Positions 17,563 through 25,686 of a stretch of DNA of 64,000 nucleotides are shown here, in pieces (positions within the stretch are counted from its first letter, which is position 1; every line of letters starts with the position of its first letter). Below the pieces are notes generated by a model, which was not told the origin of the DNA, made no database searches, and saw nothing but the letters and a program-made list of their open reading frames with translations. Origin of the DNA: Winogradskyella ludwigii (GTDB lineage: Bacteria > Bacteroidota > Bacteroidia > Flavobacteriales > Flavobacteriaceae); assembly GCF_013403985.1 (NCBI RefSeq), contig NZ_JABFDF010000001.1, positions 1,240,001 through 1,304,000 of the forward strand. Reading direction: 5' to 3'. The position numbers were made by a program, and so were the translations under genes.

Positions 17563-18873
17563 TTATTTTAAATGAGAGGTAAATTGTTTCAGCTTACCAG
17601 ATTTTGAGCGTTTCAGTTTATCTAAACGCTCAAAATTAATAGTAATATCGGGTTCTAGGTAACGTATCACGGCTTTTTTAATTGTAGTTTCTTCAGCTTC
17701 AGAAAGTTCTATTTTGCTTACATAACTAATTTTAAAAGTATCTAATTGAAATTGTTCAACAATAAATTCTGAAACATTGCCGTCGTTTTCAATGACGCTT
17801 TTGGTAATGTAATAAAAGGTGAGTCCAGCCGCTTTCTTTCCACTTGGTAGCACAACAATATCATTGGTTCTTCCAATCAGTTTTTTAAGAATAGGTTTCT
17901 TAATCGTACTATTTTTAGATAAAATTCCAATATCGCCAATATCGTATCTAATAAACGGGTGGGCTTTATTGTATAGTGAGGTAATAACAATTCTACCTTC
18001 TTCTCCATAGGGTAAAACGGTATTATGTTCATCTAAAATTTCAACATAAAGGGTTTCGCTATTTACTTGCCACTCATCGTTTGTGTTTTGAAACCCAATA
18101 AGATCTAACTCAGAAGCTCCATACTCGTTAATAACAGGAAGGTTAAATTGTGTTTCTAGCAACTGTTTATCATCATCAAATAGCATTTCTGAGGTTACAA
18201 TACAAGCCTTTAAACTAGGACAAACAGATTTTAAAGTGATGCCTTCACGTTTCAAGTATTTTGCAAACTGAACAATAGAGCTTGTGTACCCATTTATATA
18301 ATCGAAGTCTGTAGATTTAAACTTCTTTAAAGTGTTTTCAAACGCAGTATCGCTTAAATCAAATACCGAAAACCGAAATCTATTACTAAAATAGTCTTTT
18401 AAGCGTTCTTTGTAATAGCCTTTTTTATCTAATGGAATACCATAGAATCGTGCTTGTTTAGAGGTGTTAAAATCAATACCATACCACCCAAACCGATTCA
18501 TTATTTCTGCCCAAGTTAAAGCATGACTCCATTTGTCTTTTGCAAAAATAAAAGGATCACCAGAACTGCCGGACGTTTTATTTACATAACTATTTTTAGT
18601 TGTAAAACCGTTACTTAATCGTTGCTCTAAAGGTTGTTGTAAATGACGTTTGGTCATTATTGGTATAGAGTCCCAATCGTCCATATTAATAGCTAATCCA
18701 AAGGTTTTATAAAATGAATTATGTTCTAAATGATAAGAAATAATATCTTTTTTTTGTTGACTAACATAAGCTTCAAAATCAGAATTATTTTTAAGTTGAA
18801 TTTTAGCCAAAGCAGACTTAGCCTTGTTAATATCAAAGCCATTTACTTTTAAAGAGAAATCGAATAATCGCAA
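17563..18873 (-). CDS. CapK/PaaK-like adenylate-forming enzyme
   Basis: A 436 aa protein of the phenylacetate-CoA ligase/coenzyme F390 synthetase family. NKTSGSSGDPFIFAKD near residue 103 is the phosphate-binding loop, NEYGASELDLIG near 250 the adenine-binding region, and RYDIGDIG near 318 the hinge region. Members called CapK sit in capsule and exopolysaccharide loci, where their substrate is generally unknown; they may activate a carboxylic acid for attachment to a sugar. Placement beside the GT4 gene at the edge of this locus suggests a decorating role rather than aromatic catabolism. Confidence 0.8.
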   Translation of the reverse strand: MRLFDFSLKVNGFDINKAKSALAKIQLKNNSDFEAYVSQQKKDIISYHLEHNSFYKTFGLAINMDDWDSIPIMTKRHLQQPLEQRLSNGFTTKNSYVNKTSGSSGDPFIFAKDKWSHALTWAEIMNRFGWYGIDFNTSKQARFYGIPLDKKGYYKERLKDYFSNRFRFSVFDLSDTAFENTLKKFKSTDFDYINGYTSSIVQFAKYLKREGITLKSVCPSLKACIVTSEMLFDDDKQLLETQFNLPVINEYGASELDLIGFQNTNDEWQVNSETLYVEILDEHNTVLPYGEEGRIVITSLYNKAHPFIRYDIGDIGILSKNSTIKKPILKKLIGRTNDIVVLPSGKKAAGLTFYYITKSVIENDGNVSEFIVEQFQLDTFKISYVSKIELSEAEETTIKKAVIRYLEPDITINFERLDKLKRSKSGKLKQFTSHLK

Positions 18874-18907
18874 AGTGTTTTTTGCTTTTAAGGTTTCCGT
18901 AAATTAA

Positions 18908-18939
18908 TTGTTTTTTAAACTTAAAACCAATTATTTTTG
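18908..18939 (+). promoter_or_regulatory. purD promoter, flavobacterial -33/-7 type
   Basis: TTG at 18908-18910, a 21-base spacer, then TATTTTTG at 18932-18939: an exact match to the Bacteroidota consensus TTG-N17-23-TAnnTTTG. The purD ATG is 19 bases further on. Confidence 0.7.
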
Positions 18940-18957
18940 CTCAAACAATTTTGAAAC

Positions 18958-20229
18958 ATGAATATTTTAGTACTTGGTTCTGGCGGAAGAGAACACACAT
19001 TTGCATGGAAATTAGCTCAAAGTAAGGGCTGTAACACACTTTTTGTAGCTCCAGGGAACTCAGGAACCAAAGCAATTGCTACAAACTTAAATATTGGTGT
19101 TACCGATTTTGAAGCCATTAAATCTGCAGTTTTAGAACATAATATTGATTTAGTGGTCGTAGGACCAGAAGATCCATTAGTACAAGGTATTCACGATTTC
19201 TTTTTACAAGACGACGCTATAAAACATGTTGGTGTTATAGGGCCTCAAAAAGCGGCAGCAGAACTTGAGGGAAGTAAAGAGTTTGCTAAGAAATTTATGA
19301 TACGTCATAACATTCCAACAGCAGCTTATGAGAGTTTTACAAAAGAGAATGTAGAAGATGGTTATAAATTTTTAGAAACCTTAAATCCTCCTTACGTTTT
19401 AAAAGCCGATGGTTTAGCGGCAGGAAAAGGAGTGTTAATCCTTAATGACCTAGATGAAGCGAAAGCAGAGCTTAAAAGTATGCTAGTTGATGCTAAATTT
19501 GGTGAAGCAAGCACTAAAGTTGTTATTGAAGAATTTTTAGACGGTATTGAATTAAGTTGTTTTGTGTTAACAGACGGAAAAGATTATAAAATTCTACCAA
19601 CTGCTAAAGATTACAAACGTATTGGAGAAGGCGATACAGGATTAAATACAGGAGGTATGGGAGCTGTTTCGCCAGTACCTTTTGCTACCAAAGAATTTTT
19701 AGATAAAATTGAAAACCAAGTTGTAAAACCTACAGTAGAAGGTTTAAAGAAAGATAACTTACCATATGTAGGTTTTATTTTTATTGGTTTGATAAAAGTA
19801 GGTGACGATCCTAAGGTTATTGAATATAATGTAAGAATGGGAGATCCTGAAACAGAGGTTGTTTTGCCAAGATTAAAAACAGACTTAGTTGAGATTTTTG
19901 AAGCGATGGCAAACCAAACATTAAGCAAAGTGAATATTACTATAGATGAGCGTGCAGCTACAACTGTAATGTTAGTCTCCGGTGGTTATCCTGAAGCTTA
20001 CGAAAAAGGAAAAGAAATTACAGGAGTAGAAAAAGTAACAGATTCTATTGTATTTCACGCAGGAGCTAAATATCAAGATGGTAAAATTGTAACGTCTGGA
20101 GGTCGTGTTATGGCAGTTACATCTTACGGAAACACGTACAATGAGGCCATAAAAAAATCTTACCAAAGTATAGAAAATCTACATTTTGATAAGATGAATT
20201 ATCGTAAGGATATTGGTTTTGATTTGTAA
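18958..20229 (+). CDS. purD: Phosphoribosylamine-glycine ligase
   Basis: Second step of de novo purine synthesis: ATP-dependent joining of glycine to phosphoribosylamine. Its 423 aa is the normal length. The N-terminal MNILVLGSGGREHTFAWKLA, the ATP-grasp segments (VLKADGLAAGKGV near 147, GDTGLNTGGMGAVSP near 222, EYNVRMGDPE near 285) and the C-terminal RVMAVTSYG block are all present. It stands alone, with its own promoter, between the polysaccharide locus and a convergent small membrane protein gene. Confidence 0.97.
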   Translation: MNILVLGSGGREHTFAWKLAQSKGCNTLFVAPGNSGTKAIATNLNIGVTDFEAIKSAVLEHNIDLVVVGPEDPLVQGIHDFFLQDDAIKHVGVIGPQKAAAELEGSKEFAKKFMIRHNIPTAAYESFTKENVEDGYKFLETLNPPYVLKADGLAAGKGVLILNDLDEAKAELKSMLVDAKFGEASTKVVIEEFLDGIELSCFVLTDGKDYKILPTAKDYKRIGEGDTGLNTGGMGAVSPVPFATKEFLDKIENQVVKPTVEGLKKDNLPYVGFIFIGLIKVGDDPKVIEYNVRMGDPETEVVLPRLKTDLVEIFEAMANQTLSKVNITIDERAATTVMLVSGGYPEAYEKGKEITGVEKVTDSIVFHAGAKYQDGKIVTSGGRVMAVTSYGNTYNEAIKKSYQSIENLHFDKMNYRKDIGFDL

Positions 20230-20240
20230 ACCAGTATGTT

Positions 20241-20468
20241 TTATAAATATGAGTGAGAAGAAATGCTTTTGTTTTCCTCACCACTATCACTGTGTTTTTT
20301 AAGTTGTAACATCCAATATACAAATGCAACAAAGGCAATAGCCATAAAAATCCATGACATAGTGTTTGCTGCAAACCAACTTTCTAATTCTAATGCTTTA
20401 AGTGCATCAAATGGTGCAAACAACACATTTACAAATAAATCCGCTATTCCGTTGAAGAAATCTTTCAT
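20241..20468 (-). CDS. DUF6341 family small membrane protein
   Basis: A 75 aa protein with an amphipathic N-terminus (MKDFFNGIADLFVNVLFAPFDAL), LELESWFAAN, one membrane helix (about 36-56) and the tail LQKK-like basic stretch ending SISSHSYL. I recognise this as a small conserved protein of Flavobacteriia of unknown function (DUF6341). It usually neighbours the DUF6427 gene, as here. It converges with purD, 11 bases apart. Confidence 0.8.
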   Translation of the reverse strand: MKDFFNGIADLFVNVLFAPFDALKALELESWFAANTMSWIFMAIAFVAFVYWMLQLKKHSDSGEENKSISSHSYL

Positions 20469-20516
20469 AACTTTATAAATTTACACCAATTCTAATGTTG
20501 AATTGGGATTGAAAGG

Positions 20517-20524
20517 CAAAAGTA
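20517..20524 (-). promoter_or_regulatory. Possible -7 element of the DUF6341 gene
   Basis: On the minus strand this reads TACTTTTG, matching TAnnTTTG, 49 bases before the start codon. No -33 TTG at the usual spacing. Confidence 0.4.
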
Positions 20525-20647
20525 CAAAAAGAGTTTGAAAGAGCTATAAATGTACGGTTAGAATTTTCACAGCTTATTTTGAATTCGCAATTGTTACATT
20601 ATATCCTAGTGTATTAAAATGTAAGTGACATTAATAATAGTCTCTTT

Positions 20648-21565
20648 ATGATTACAAGTATTTTTAGTAAATCTAAACCCATAAACTTCATCATTGTTGC
20701 AGTTTATGTAACCATACTTTTTTTAATTACTAATTATGCGTTGCTTTTTAAGGACTTTGATGGTGTTTTTAATAATGCCGTTAAATGGGCCATTTCATTA
20801 TTTGTAATCTTTCTTCTCGATTTTATCGTCGCAAAAAATAATTTAACCCAAAGAAATAGTTATGCTATAATGACCTTTGCATTGCTTTTTGGAATGTTTC
20901 CAGAAGCGATGATGCACTTTGATCTATTACTGTCTAACCTGTTCATCCTTTTTGCTTTAAGACGCTTAATAAGTTTACATTCTAACTTAAATATAAAAAA
21001 GAAATTGTTCGATGCTGGCTTTTGGATTGTATTAGCTTCGTTTTTCTTCTTTTGGTCTATTTTGTTTTTTGCCCTTGTTATCGTAGCCTTAATTTACCAC
21101 TCTCAAAATGATTTTAAAAATGTTATAATTCCATTTACAGGCATTGCCACAGGTATAATATTGTTATTGATATTTAATATTGTCGTTTATGACGAGTACT
21201 TTAGAGCAGAAGACTTTGAGCGTTATGCTAGTTTAGACTTTTCGGTTTATAATAGTAAAGCAAATATCCTAAAATTTACCGTGTTGTTTAGTTCATTTGT
21301 GTGGGTATTCATCTCCTATTTTAGAATAATACCAGATAAAAACAAGAAAATAAAACCTTCTTATTTTTTAATAGCTTGGGCCTCTATAATTGCCATTTTA
21401 GTAGCTGTTATTGCTCCTTTAAAAAACGGAAGTGAATACGTGTTTCTGTTTGCTCCTTTTTCTATTATAATGGCAAATTATATAGAAATCATCTCAGAGC
21501 GTTGGTTTAAGGAAGTCGTAGTTTTACTCTTATTTATTACACCAATAATTGGTTTACTGTTGTAA
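20648..21565 (+). CDS. DUF6427 family integral membrane protein
   Basis: A 305 aa protein with 8-9 hydrophobic segments, beginning MITSIFSKSKPINFIIV, which I recognise as the flavobacterial DUF6427 family of unknown function. There is no catalytic motif. It overlaps the convergent upp gene by 12 bases. Conserved proximity to upp, DUF6341 and DUF4254 genes in this family of bacteria supports it being real, but does not give a role. Confidence 0.78.
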   Translation: MITSIFSKSKPINFIIVAVYVTILFLITNYALLFKDFDGVFNNAVKWAISLFVIFLLDFIVAKNNLTQRNSYAIMTFALLFGMFPEAMMHFDLLLSNLFILFALRRLISLHSNLNIKKKLFDAGFWIVLASFFFFWSILFFALVIVALIYHSQNDFKNVIIPFTGIATGIILLLIFNIVVYDEYFRAEDFERYASLDFSVYNSKANILKFTVLFSSFVWVFISYFRIIPDKNKKIKPSYFLIAWASIIAILVAVIAPLKNGSEYVFLFAPFSIIMANYIEIISERWFKEVVVLLLFITPIIGLLL

Positions 21566-22213
21566 TTTATTACCAAATGCTAAATCACCAGCATCTCCTA
21601 GCCCAGGAATAATATAACCTTTTTCGTTTAAATTTTCGTCTATTGCAGCAATCCAAAGTTTTACATCTGCATCAAAAGCACTAGACACGTAATCAACACC
21701 TTCTTGAGCACCAATAATACTTACTAAATGAATGTCTTTAGGAGTGCCAAAGGGTTTTAGAGCTTCAAATGTTGCAACCATAGATTGCCCTGTGGCTAAC
21801 ATAGGATCTGCCAATATTAACGTTTTACCCTCTAAACTAGGGCAGGCTAAATATTCTACTATAATTTCAAAGCTTTCAGGATCGTGCTTATGATGTCTAT
21901 AAGCCGAAATAAAAGCATTTTCAGCAGCATCAAAATAGTTTAATAATCCATTATGAAGCGGCACACCAGCTCTTAAAATTGAGCATAAAACAATATCCTT
22001 TTTGTGTAAGACGGTTTCAGAATTACCTAAAGGGGTTTCAATAGTAGTGGCATTAAATTGAAGCGATTTACTCAATTCATAACTCATTATTTCTCCAATG
22101 CGTTCAATATTTCTACGGAAGCGCATGCTGTCTTTTTGAATGGTTTTATCTCTTAATTCAGACATAAAAGTATTTAAGATTGAAGGCGTTTCAGAAAGGT
22201 TATGAATTTGCAT
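21554..22213 (-). CDS. upp: Uracil phosphoribosyltransferase
   Basis: Pyrimidine salvage enzyme making UMP from uracil and PRPP. At 219 aa it is slightly longer than E. coli Upp. The PRPP-binding loop is seen as LADPMLATGQSM near residue 133 and the uracil-binding C-terminal region as EKGYIIPGLGDAGDLAFG near 198. Residues SILRAGVPLHNG near 80 are the other family signature. It is transcribed divergently from the DUF4254 gene. Confidence 0.95.
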   Translation of the reverse strand: MQIHNLSETPSILNTFMSELRDKTIQKDSMRFRRNIERIGEIMSYELSKSLQFNATTIETPLGNSETVLHKKDIVLCSILRAGVPLHNGLLNYFDAAENAFISAYRHHKHDPESFEIIVEYLACPSLEGKTLILADPMLATGQSMVATFEALKPFGTPKDIHLVSIIGAQEGVDYVSSAFDADVKLWIAAIDENLNEKGYIIPGLGDAGDLAFGNKLQQ

Positions 22214-22255
22214 ATTATGGAAATTGGTTCAGTGGTTAAAGTTAATAATTCCTAC

Positions 22256-22263
22256 TATATTTG
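22256..22263 (+). promoter_or_regulatory. Possible -7 element of the DUF4254 gene
   Basis: TATATTTG matches TAnnTTTG, 23 bases before the start codon. The nearest upstream TTG (22224) is 29 bases away, beyond normal spacing. Confidence 0.45.
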
Positions 22264-22285
22264 TAAACATTAAATCAATTTCATT

Positions 22286-22894
22286 ATGTTTTCACAAAAA
22301 GCAAACGCAATTTTTCAAGAGGTTATTAAAACGTATAAGGTTTTAAACACCGTAGATCAGTCTTTTACAAATAAGTATGATAAAAACGACGATCTTATTG
22401 CGCACTTATTATATAGAAAATCATGGATAGATACCGTTCAATGGGCTTATGAAGATATTATTAGAGACCCAAACATAGATCCTGTTGCTGCATTAAAGCT
22501 AAAACGTATGATTGATGCTTCTAACCAAGATAGAACAGATACCGTTGAGTATATTGATAGTTATTTCCTTGATAAATATAAAGATGTAACCGTAAAATCA
22601 GGTGCTAAGATTAATTCTGAAAGTCCTGCTTGGGCTATAGATCGCTTATCTATTTTAGCTTTAAAGATTTACCATATGCATTTAGAAACCGTGAGAGAAG
22701 ATGCTAGCGATGCGCATAAAGCGGCTTGCCAGACAAAACTTAACGTGTTATTAGAGCAACGTGTAGATTTAAGTACTGCCATAGACGATATGCTTACCGA
22801 TATTGCAAATGGAGATAAGTACATGAAAGTTTACAAGCAAATGAAAATGTACAATGATGACGAATTAAACCCTGTTTTGAGAGGACAGAAATAA
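22286..22894 (+). CDS. DUF4254 domain protein
   Basis: A 202 aa soluble, mainly helical protein. The block RKSWIDTVQWAYEDIIRDP (about 49-67) and the later LKIYHMHLE are typical of DUF4254, a Bacteroidota family of unknown biochemical function commonly encoded beside a family 9 glycosyltransferase. That holds here: the GT9 gene begins 55 bases later on the same strand. A role linked to lipopolysaccharide core assembly is an inference from this pairing. Confidence 0.82.
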   Translation: MFSQKANAIFQEVIKTYKVLNTVDQSFTNKYDKNDDLIAHLLYRKSWIDTVQWAYEDIIRDPNIDPVAALKLKRMIDASNQDRTDTVEYIDSYFLDKYKDVTVKSGAKINSESPAWAIDRLSILALKIYHMHLETVREDASDAHKAACQTKLNVLLEQRVDLSTAIDDMLTDIANGDKYMKVYKQMKMYNDDELNPVLRGQK

Positions 22895-22906
22895 TTCGTG
22901 AGACCG

Positions 22907-22938
22907 AACCTGTTTAGTTTTTAAAAATTAGACAGGTT
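22907..22938. repeat. Intergenic hairpin AACCTGT/ACAGGTT
   Basis: Arms of 7 bases (22907-22913 and 22932-22938) flank an 18-base AT-rich loop between the DUF4254 and GT9 genes. There is no T-run after it, so it is not a typical terminator. It resembles the ACCTG/CAGGT hairpins scattered in flavobacterial intergenic DNA. Confidence 0.45.
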
Positions 22939-22949
22939 TATACAAAAAC

Positions 22950-23966
22950 ATGCCAAAACCAAAACACATACTAGTCCTTAGGTTTTCTGCTATGGGAGAC
23001 GTTGCGATGACAGTTCCTGTATTACGAGCATTAACCACACAATATCCCGAATTAAAAATTACAGTAGTCACTAGAGCATTCTTTAAACCTTTCTTTCAAG
23101 ATTTAAAAAATGTAAGTGTTTATACTGCCGATTTTAAAGGCAAGCATAAAGGTGTTTTAGGATTATTTAAACTATCCAAAGAACTCAAAGCTTTAAGGTT
23201 TGATGTGGTTGCAGATTTACATAACGTACTCAGAAGTAAAATATTAAAATTCTTTTTCTTCGGTAAAAAAGTAGTCCAATTAAATAAAGGTAGAGCCGAA
23301 AAGAAAGCACTTACTTCTAGTGCATCTTTTAAGCAACTAAAAACCACACATCAACGTTACGCTGAAGTTTTTGAAGCCTTAGGTTATTCTTTGAATTTAT
23401 CTGATCCTGCTTTTTCAAAGCCAAAACCATTATCTCAAGAATTAAAAGCTTTTATTTTTAATGTAGATTTTAAAACTATAGGTATTGCACCTTTTGCAGC
23501 ACACGACAGTAAAATGTATCCTTTAGCTCAAATGGAAAGGGTTATCGAAGAATTGTCTCAAAACTACAATATCATTTTATTTGGAGGTGGAAAAAAAGAG
23601 GTTGAAATTTTAGATCAGTTTGAAGCAAAATTCAACAATGTAAAATCCGTTGCAGGAAAATTAAATTTAGAAAATGAATTAGCACTCATTTCAAATCTAG
23701 ACTTAATGTTGGCTATGGATTCTGGAAATGCACATATGGCTGCAATGTTAGGCAAAAAAGTAATTACAATTTGGGGCGTAACACATCCTTTTGCTGGGTT
23801 TGCACCTTTCAATCAGCCAAAAGATTTTGCTTTAACAGCAGATAGAGAAGAATATCCTTTAATTCCAACATCTATTTATGGCAATAAATTTCCTGAAGGT
23901 TATGAGAACGCAGCAGGAAGTATTTCTGAGGAAACGATTCTTTCAAAGATAAAAGAGATTATATAA
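22950..23966 (+). CDS. Family 9 glycosyltransferase (ADP-heptose:LPS heptosyltransferase-like)
   Basis: A 338 aa GT-B enzyme of the heptosyltransferase family. The N-terminal KHILVLRFSAMGDVAMTVPV is the family's classic opening. IGIAPFAAHDSKMYPL near residue 173 and LAMDSGNAHMAAMLGK near 252 form the nucleotide-sugar site. It probably adds a sugar to the LPS core at the inner face of the inner membrane. It is paired with the DUF4254 gene upstream. Confidence 0.88.
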   Translation: MPKPKHILVLRFSAMGDVAMTVPVLRALTTQYPELKITVVTRAFFKPFFQDLKNVSVYTADFKGKHKGVLGLFKLSKELKALRFDVVADLHNVLRSKILKFFFFGKKVVQLNKGRAEKKALTSSASFKQLKTTHQRYAEVFEALGYSLNLSDPAFSKPKPLSQELKAFIFNVDFKTIGIAPFAAHDSKMYPLAQMERVIEELSQNYNIILFGGGKKEVEILDQFEAKFNNVKSVAGKLNLENELALISNLDLMLAMDSGNAHMAAMLGKKVITIWGVTHPFAGFAPFNQPKDFALTADREEYPLIPTSIYGNKFPEGYENAAGSISEETILSKIKEII

Positions 23967-24011
23967 CTTCTCGATACCACTTTTTAGAATTTTGTATAGA
24001 GAACCTTTTGA

Positions 24012-24052
24012 AAACAAAAAGACCTTTCACGTTATTAAAACATGAAAGGTCT
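24012..24052 (-). terminator. Intrinsic terminator of the ferredoxin-reductase gene
   Basis: A 10-base perfect stem (24020-24029 with 24043-24052, AGACCTTTCA) and a 13-base loop, followed on the minus strand by TTTTTGTTTT. It lies 45 bases beyond the stop of the minus-strand gene. Confidence 0.7.
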
Positions 24053-24096
24053 GTATATCTAATGATCCAAAAATCTAACGAATCTAATAATCTAGA

Positions 24097-25155
24097 TTAA
24101 ACATCATCGTAATCTATAGCTAACGTCGCAGACGTTGGATGTGCTTGGCACGTTAATATCAAGCCTTCTGCAACTTCGCTGTCTGTTAAAATGCTATTCT
24201 GACGCATTTTAGCTGTGCCTTCAGTAACTTTAGCAATACAACTGCTACAAATTCCGCCTTGACAAGAATAAGGAGCATCAATATTTTGTTTTAAAGCCGC
24301 ATCAAGAATCGTTTTTTCTTGAGACATGTTAAATTCAAATTCTTCTTCGTCAACAACAATTTTAATTTTAGTTTGTCCAGCAAGTAAATCAGAAACAACA
24401 TTAGTATCTGCAGAAACAGGAGCTGTAAATAATTCGAAAGAAATGGCTTTTTCCTTCACGCCATTTTCTATCAACACATCTTTTACAGTGTGAATCATTT
24501 GTTCTGGTCCACAGAGAAAGAATCTTTCAATAGTTACACCTTTATATTTATTTTTTACGATGAGGTTAACCGTACTTTTTTCAATTCTACCAAATAAGGC
24601 ATCTGCTTCTTGAGACTGACTGTAAATAAAATGGGCATGAAAACGGTTATCATACTTTTGTTTTAGTTCAAGTATATCTTTAGCAAACATCGCATCTGCT
24701 AACGTTTTATTTCCGTAAACTAATATGAAATTACTAAATGGTTCCTCTTCCAAAAGTGTTTTAGCAATACTAAGAACAGGAGTAATACCACTTCCTGCAG
24801 CAAAAGCAGCAATAGTTCTTGTTTTAGCAGCATTAGCTTCAAAGGTAAAACGACCATTTGGTTCTGCAACTTCTAAAGTATCACCTGTTTTTAAAGAAGT
24901 ATTAGCATAAACAGAAAACGTACCATTTTCTACTGCTTTGACAGCAACTGTAAGGTCTCCACTGTTTTTTGAAGCACAGATAGAATAATCTCTTCTTATG
25001 TCTTCGCCATTAATAGATGTTTTTAGAGTAATATATTGTCCGGCTATAAAGCTGAATTTTTCCTTTAGATTTTCAGGAACATCAAAAGTTATAGCAACAG
25101 CAGTATCGGTTACCTTATCAATTGATTTTATAGAGAGTGAGTGAAAATGTGACAT
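24097..25155 (-). CDS. PaaE-like FAD/2Fe-2S oxidoreductase
   Basis: A 352 aa three-part electron-transfer protein. The FAD-binding domain has RRDYSICAS near residue 55, the NAD(P)-binding domain has FAAGSGITPVL near 117, and the C-terminal plant-type ferredoxin domain has PYSCQGGICSSC near 293 with the fourth Cys in LTCQA. This order is that of PaaE, the reductase of phenylacetyl-CoA epoxidase, and of related ferredoxin-NADP reductases. No paaABCD genes are nearby, so a general or stand-alone reductase role is equally likely. It has its own promoter and terminator, so it is probably monocistronic. Confidence 0.85.
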   Translation of the reverse strand: MSHFHSLSIKSIDKVTDTAVAITFDVPENLKEKFSFIAGQYITLKTSINGEDIRRDYSICASKNSGDLTVAVKAVENGTFSVYANTSLKTGDTLEVAEPNGRFTFEANAAKTRTIAAFAAGSGITPVLSIAKTLLEEEPFSNFILVYGNKTLADAMFAKDILELKQKYDNRFHAHFIYSQSQEADALFGRIEKSTVNLIVKNKYKGVTIERFFLCGPEQMIHTVKDVLIENGVKEKAISFELFTAPVSADTNVVSDLLAGQTKIKIVVDEEEFEFNMSQEKTILDAALKQNIDAPYSCQGGICSSCIAKVTEGTAKMRQNSILTDSEVAEGLILTCQAHPTSATLAIDYDDV

Positions 25156-25171
25156 TAAAAATAATTTTTTG

Positions 25172-25179
25172 CAAAGATA
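25172..25179 (-). promoter_or_regulatory. -7 element of the ferredoxin-reductase gene
   Basis: The minus strand reads TATCTTTG, an exact TAnnTTTG match, 17 bases before the start codon. No -33 TTG is found at standard spacing. Confidence 0.45.
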
Positions 25180-25194
25180 AACAATCTCTTACAT

Positions 25195-25233
25195 ACCTAG
25201 CGGGTTTTTTTGGTGGCTGAGCGAAGCCGAAGT
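25195..25233. repeat. Dispersed intergenic repeat remnants
   Basis: ACCTAGCGGGT followed by a T-run, then a GGCTGAGCGAAGCCGAAGTC block (25214-25233). The second resembles the GAGCGAAGTCGAAG-type repeats common between flavobacterial genes, and a related block occurs at 37652-37679. The first resembles the hairpin at 25657-25671. Confidence 0.4.
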
Positions 25234-25278
25234 CAAACCAATCAGCTATTTTTTAAAGACCAATATACATAAGGTTCT

Positions 25279-25301
25279 TATACATAAGAAAATTATGTAT
25301 A
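25279..25301. promoter_or_regulatory. Candidate PadR operator
   Basis: TATACATAA (25279-25287), five bases, then TTATGTATA (25293-25301): a perfect 9-base inverted repeat. Its right arm overlaps the -7 element of the PadR gene. The left half-site TATACATAAG is also present as a direct copy at 25264-25273. This is the layout expected for an autoregulated PadR promoter. Confidence 0.55.
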
Positions 25302-25307
25302 TATTTG
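25300..25307 (+). promoter_or_regulatory. -7 element of the PadR operon
   Basis: TATATTTG matches TAnnTTTG, only 7 bases before the ATG at 25315, so the transcript would be nearly leaderless. It overlaps the inverted repeat by two bases. Confidence 0.5.
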
Positions 25308-25314
25308 TAATACG

Positions 25315-25647
25315 ATGAGCAATTCAAAATTATATAAAGGCAGTTTAACCACCATCATTTTAAAGCTATTAAACGAGCATGATAAAATGTATGGTTACGA
25401 AATTACCCAAAAGGTAAAGGCATTAACTAAAGGTGAACTTAAAATAACTGAAGGCGCACTTTATCCTGCGTTACATAAGTTAGAAGCTGAAGGCTTGTTA
25501 GATGTTGAAGTCGCTAAAGTAGATAACCGTTTGCGTAAATATTACAAGCTAACAGAAACTGGAACTAAAGAAACCGTTAATAAGCTTGAAGAGTTAGCCG
25601 AGTATATTAAAACGATGCAAGCCTTAGTGAATCCGAAATTGGCGTAA
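25315..25647 (+). CDS. PadR family transcriptional regulator
   Basis: A 110 aa winged-helix protein of the short PadR-s2 type. The family signature is clear: LLNEHDKMYGYEITQKV (about 17-33), GALYPALHKLEAEGLL (about 48-63) and RKYYKLTETG (about 83-92). It has no C-terminal extension beyond the dimerisation helix. Being first in an operon with two membrane proteins and an ABC transporter, and having an inverted repeat across its promoter, it probably represses its own operon. The inducer is unknown. Confidence 0.9.
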   Translation: MSNSKLYKGSLTTIILKLLNEHDKMYGYEITQKVKALTKGELKITEGALYPALHKLEAEGLLDVEVAKVDNRLRKYYKLTETGTKETVNKLEELAEYIKTMQALVNPKLA

Positions 25648-25656
25648 AAGAATTAC

Positions 25657-25671
25657 AGACCTAGCAGGTCT
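25657..25671. repeat. Short palindrome between the PadR and membrane protein genes
   Basis: AGACCT-AGC-AGGTCT, a perfect 6-base stem with a 3-base loop, in a 39-base intergenic gap. There is no T-run, so probably a repeat remnant rather than a terminator. Confidence 0.45.
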
Positions 25672-25686
25672 AATTCCTTATTAAAA

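Noticed and set aside
19611-19928. 105-codon minus-strand frame within purD
   Set aside because: It is a shadow of the purD coding sequence with no promoter or family match.
24097-25155. Phenylacetate degradation operon, given the PaaE-like and PaaK-like proteins
   Set aside because: The two genes are 5 kb apart, in different units, with no paaABCD or paaG/J/Z genes; the PaaK-like gene fits the CapK role beside a glycosyltransferase.
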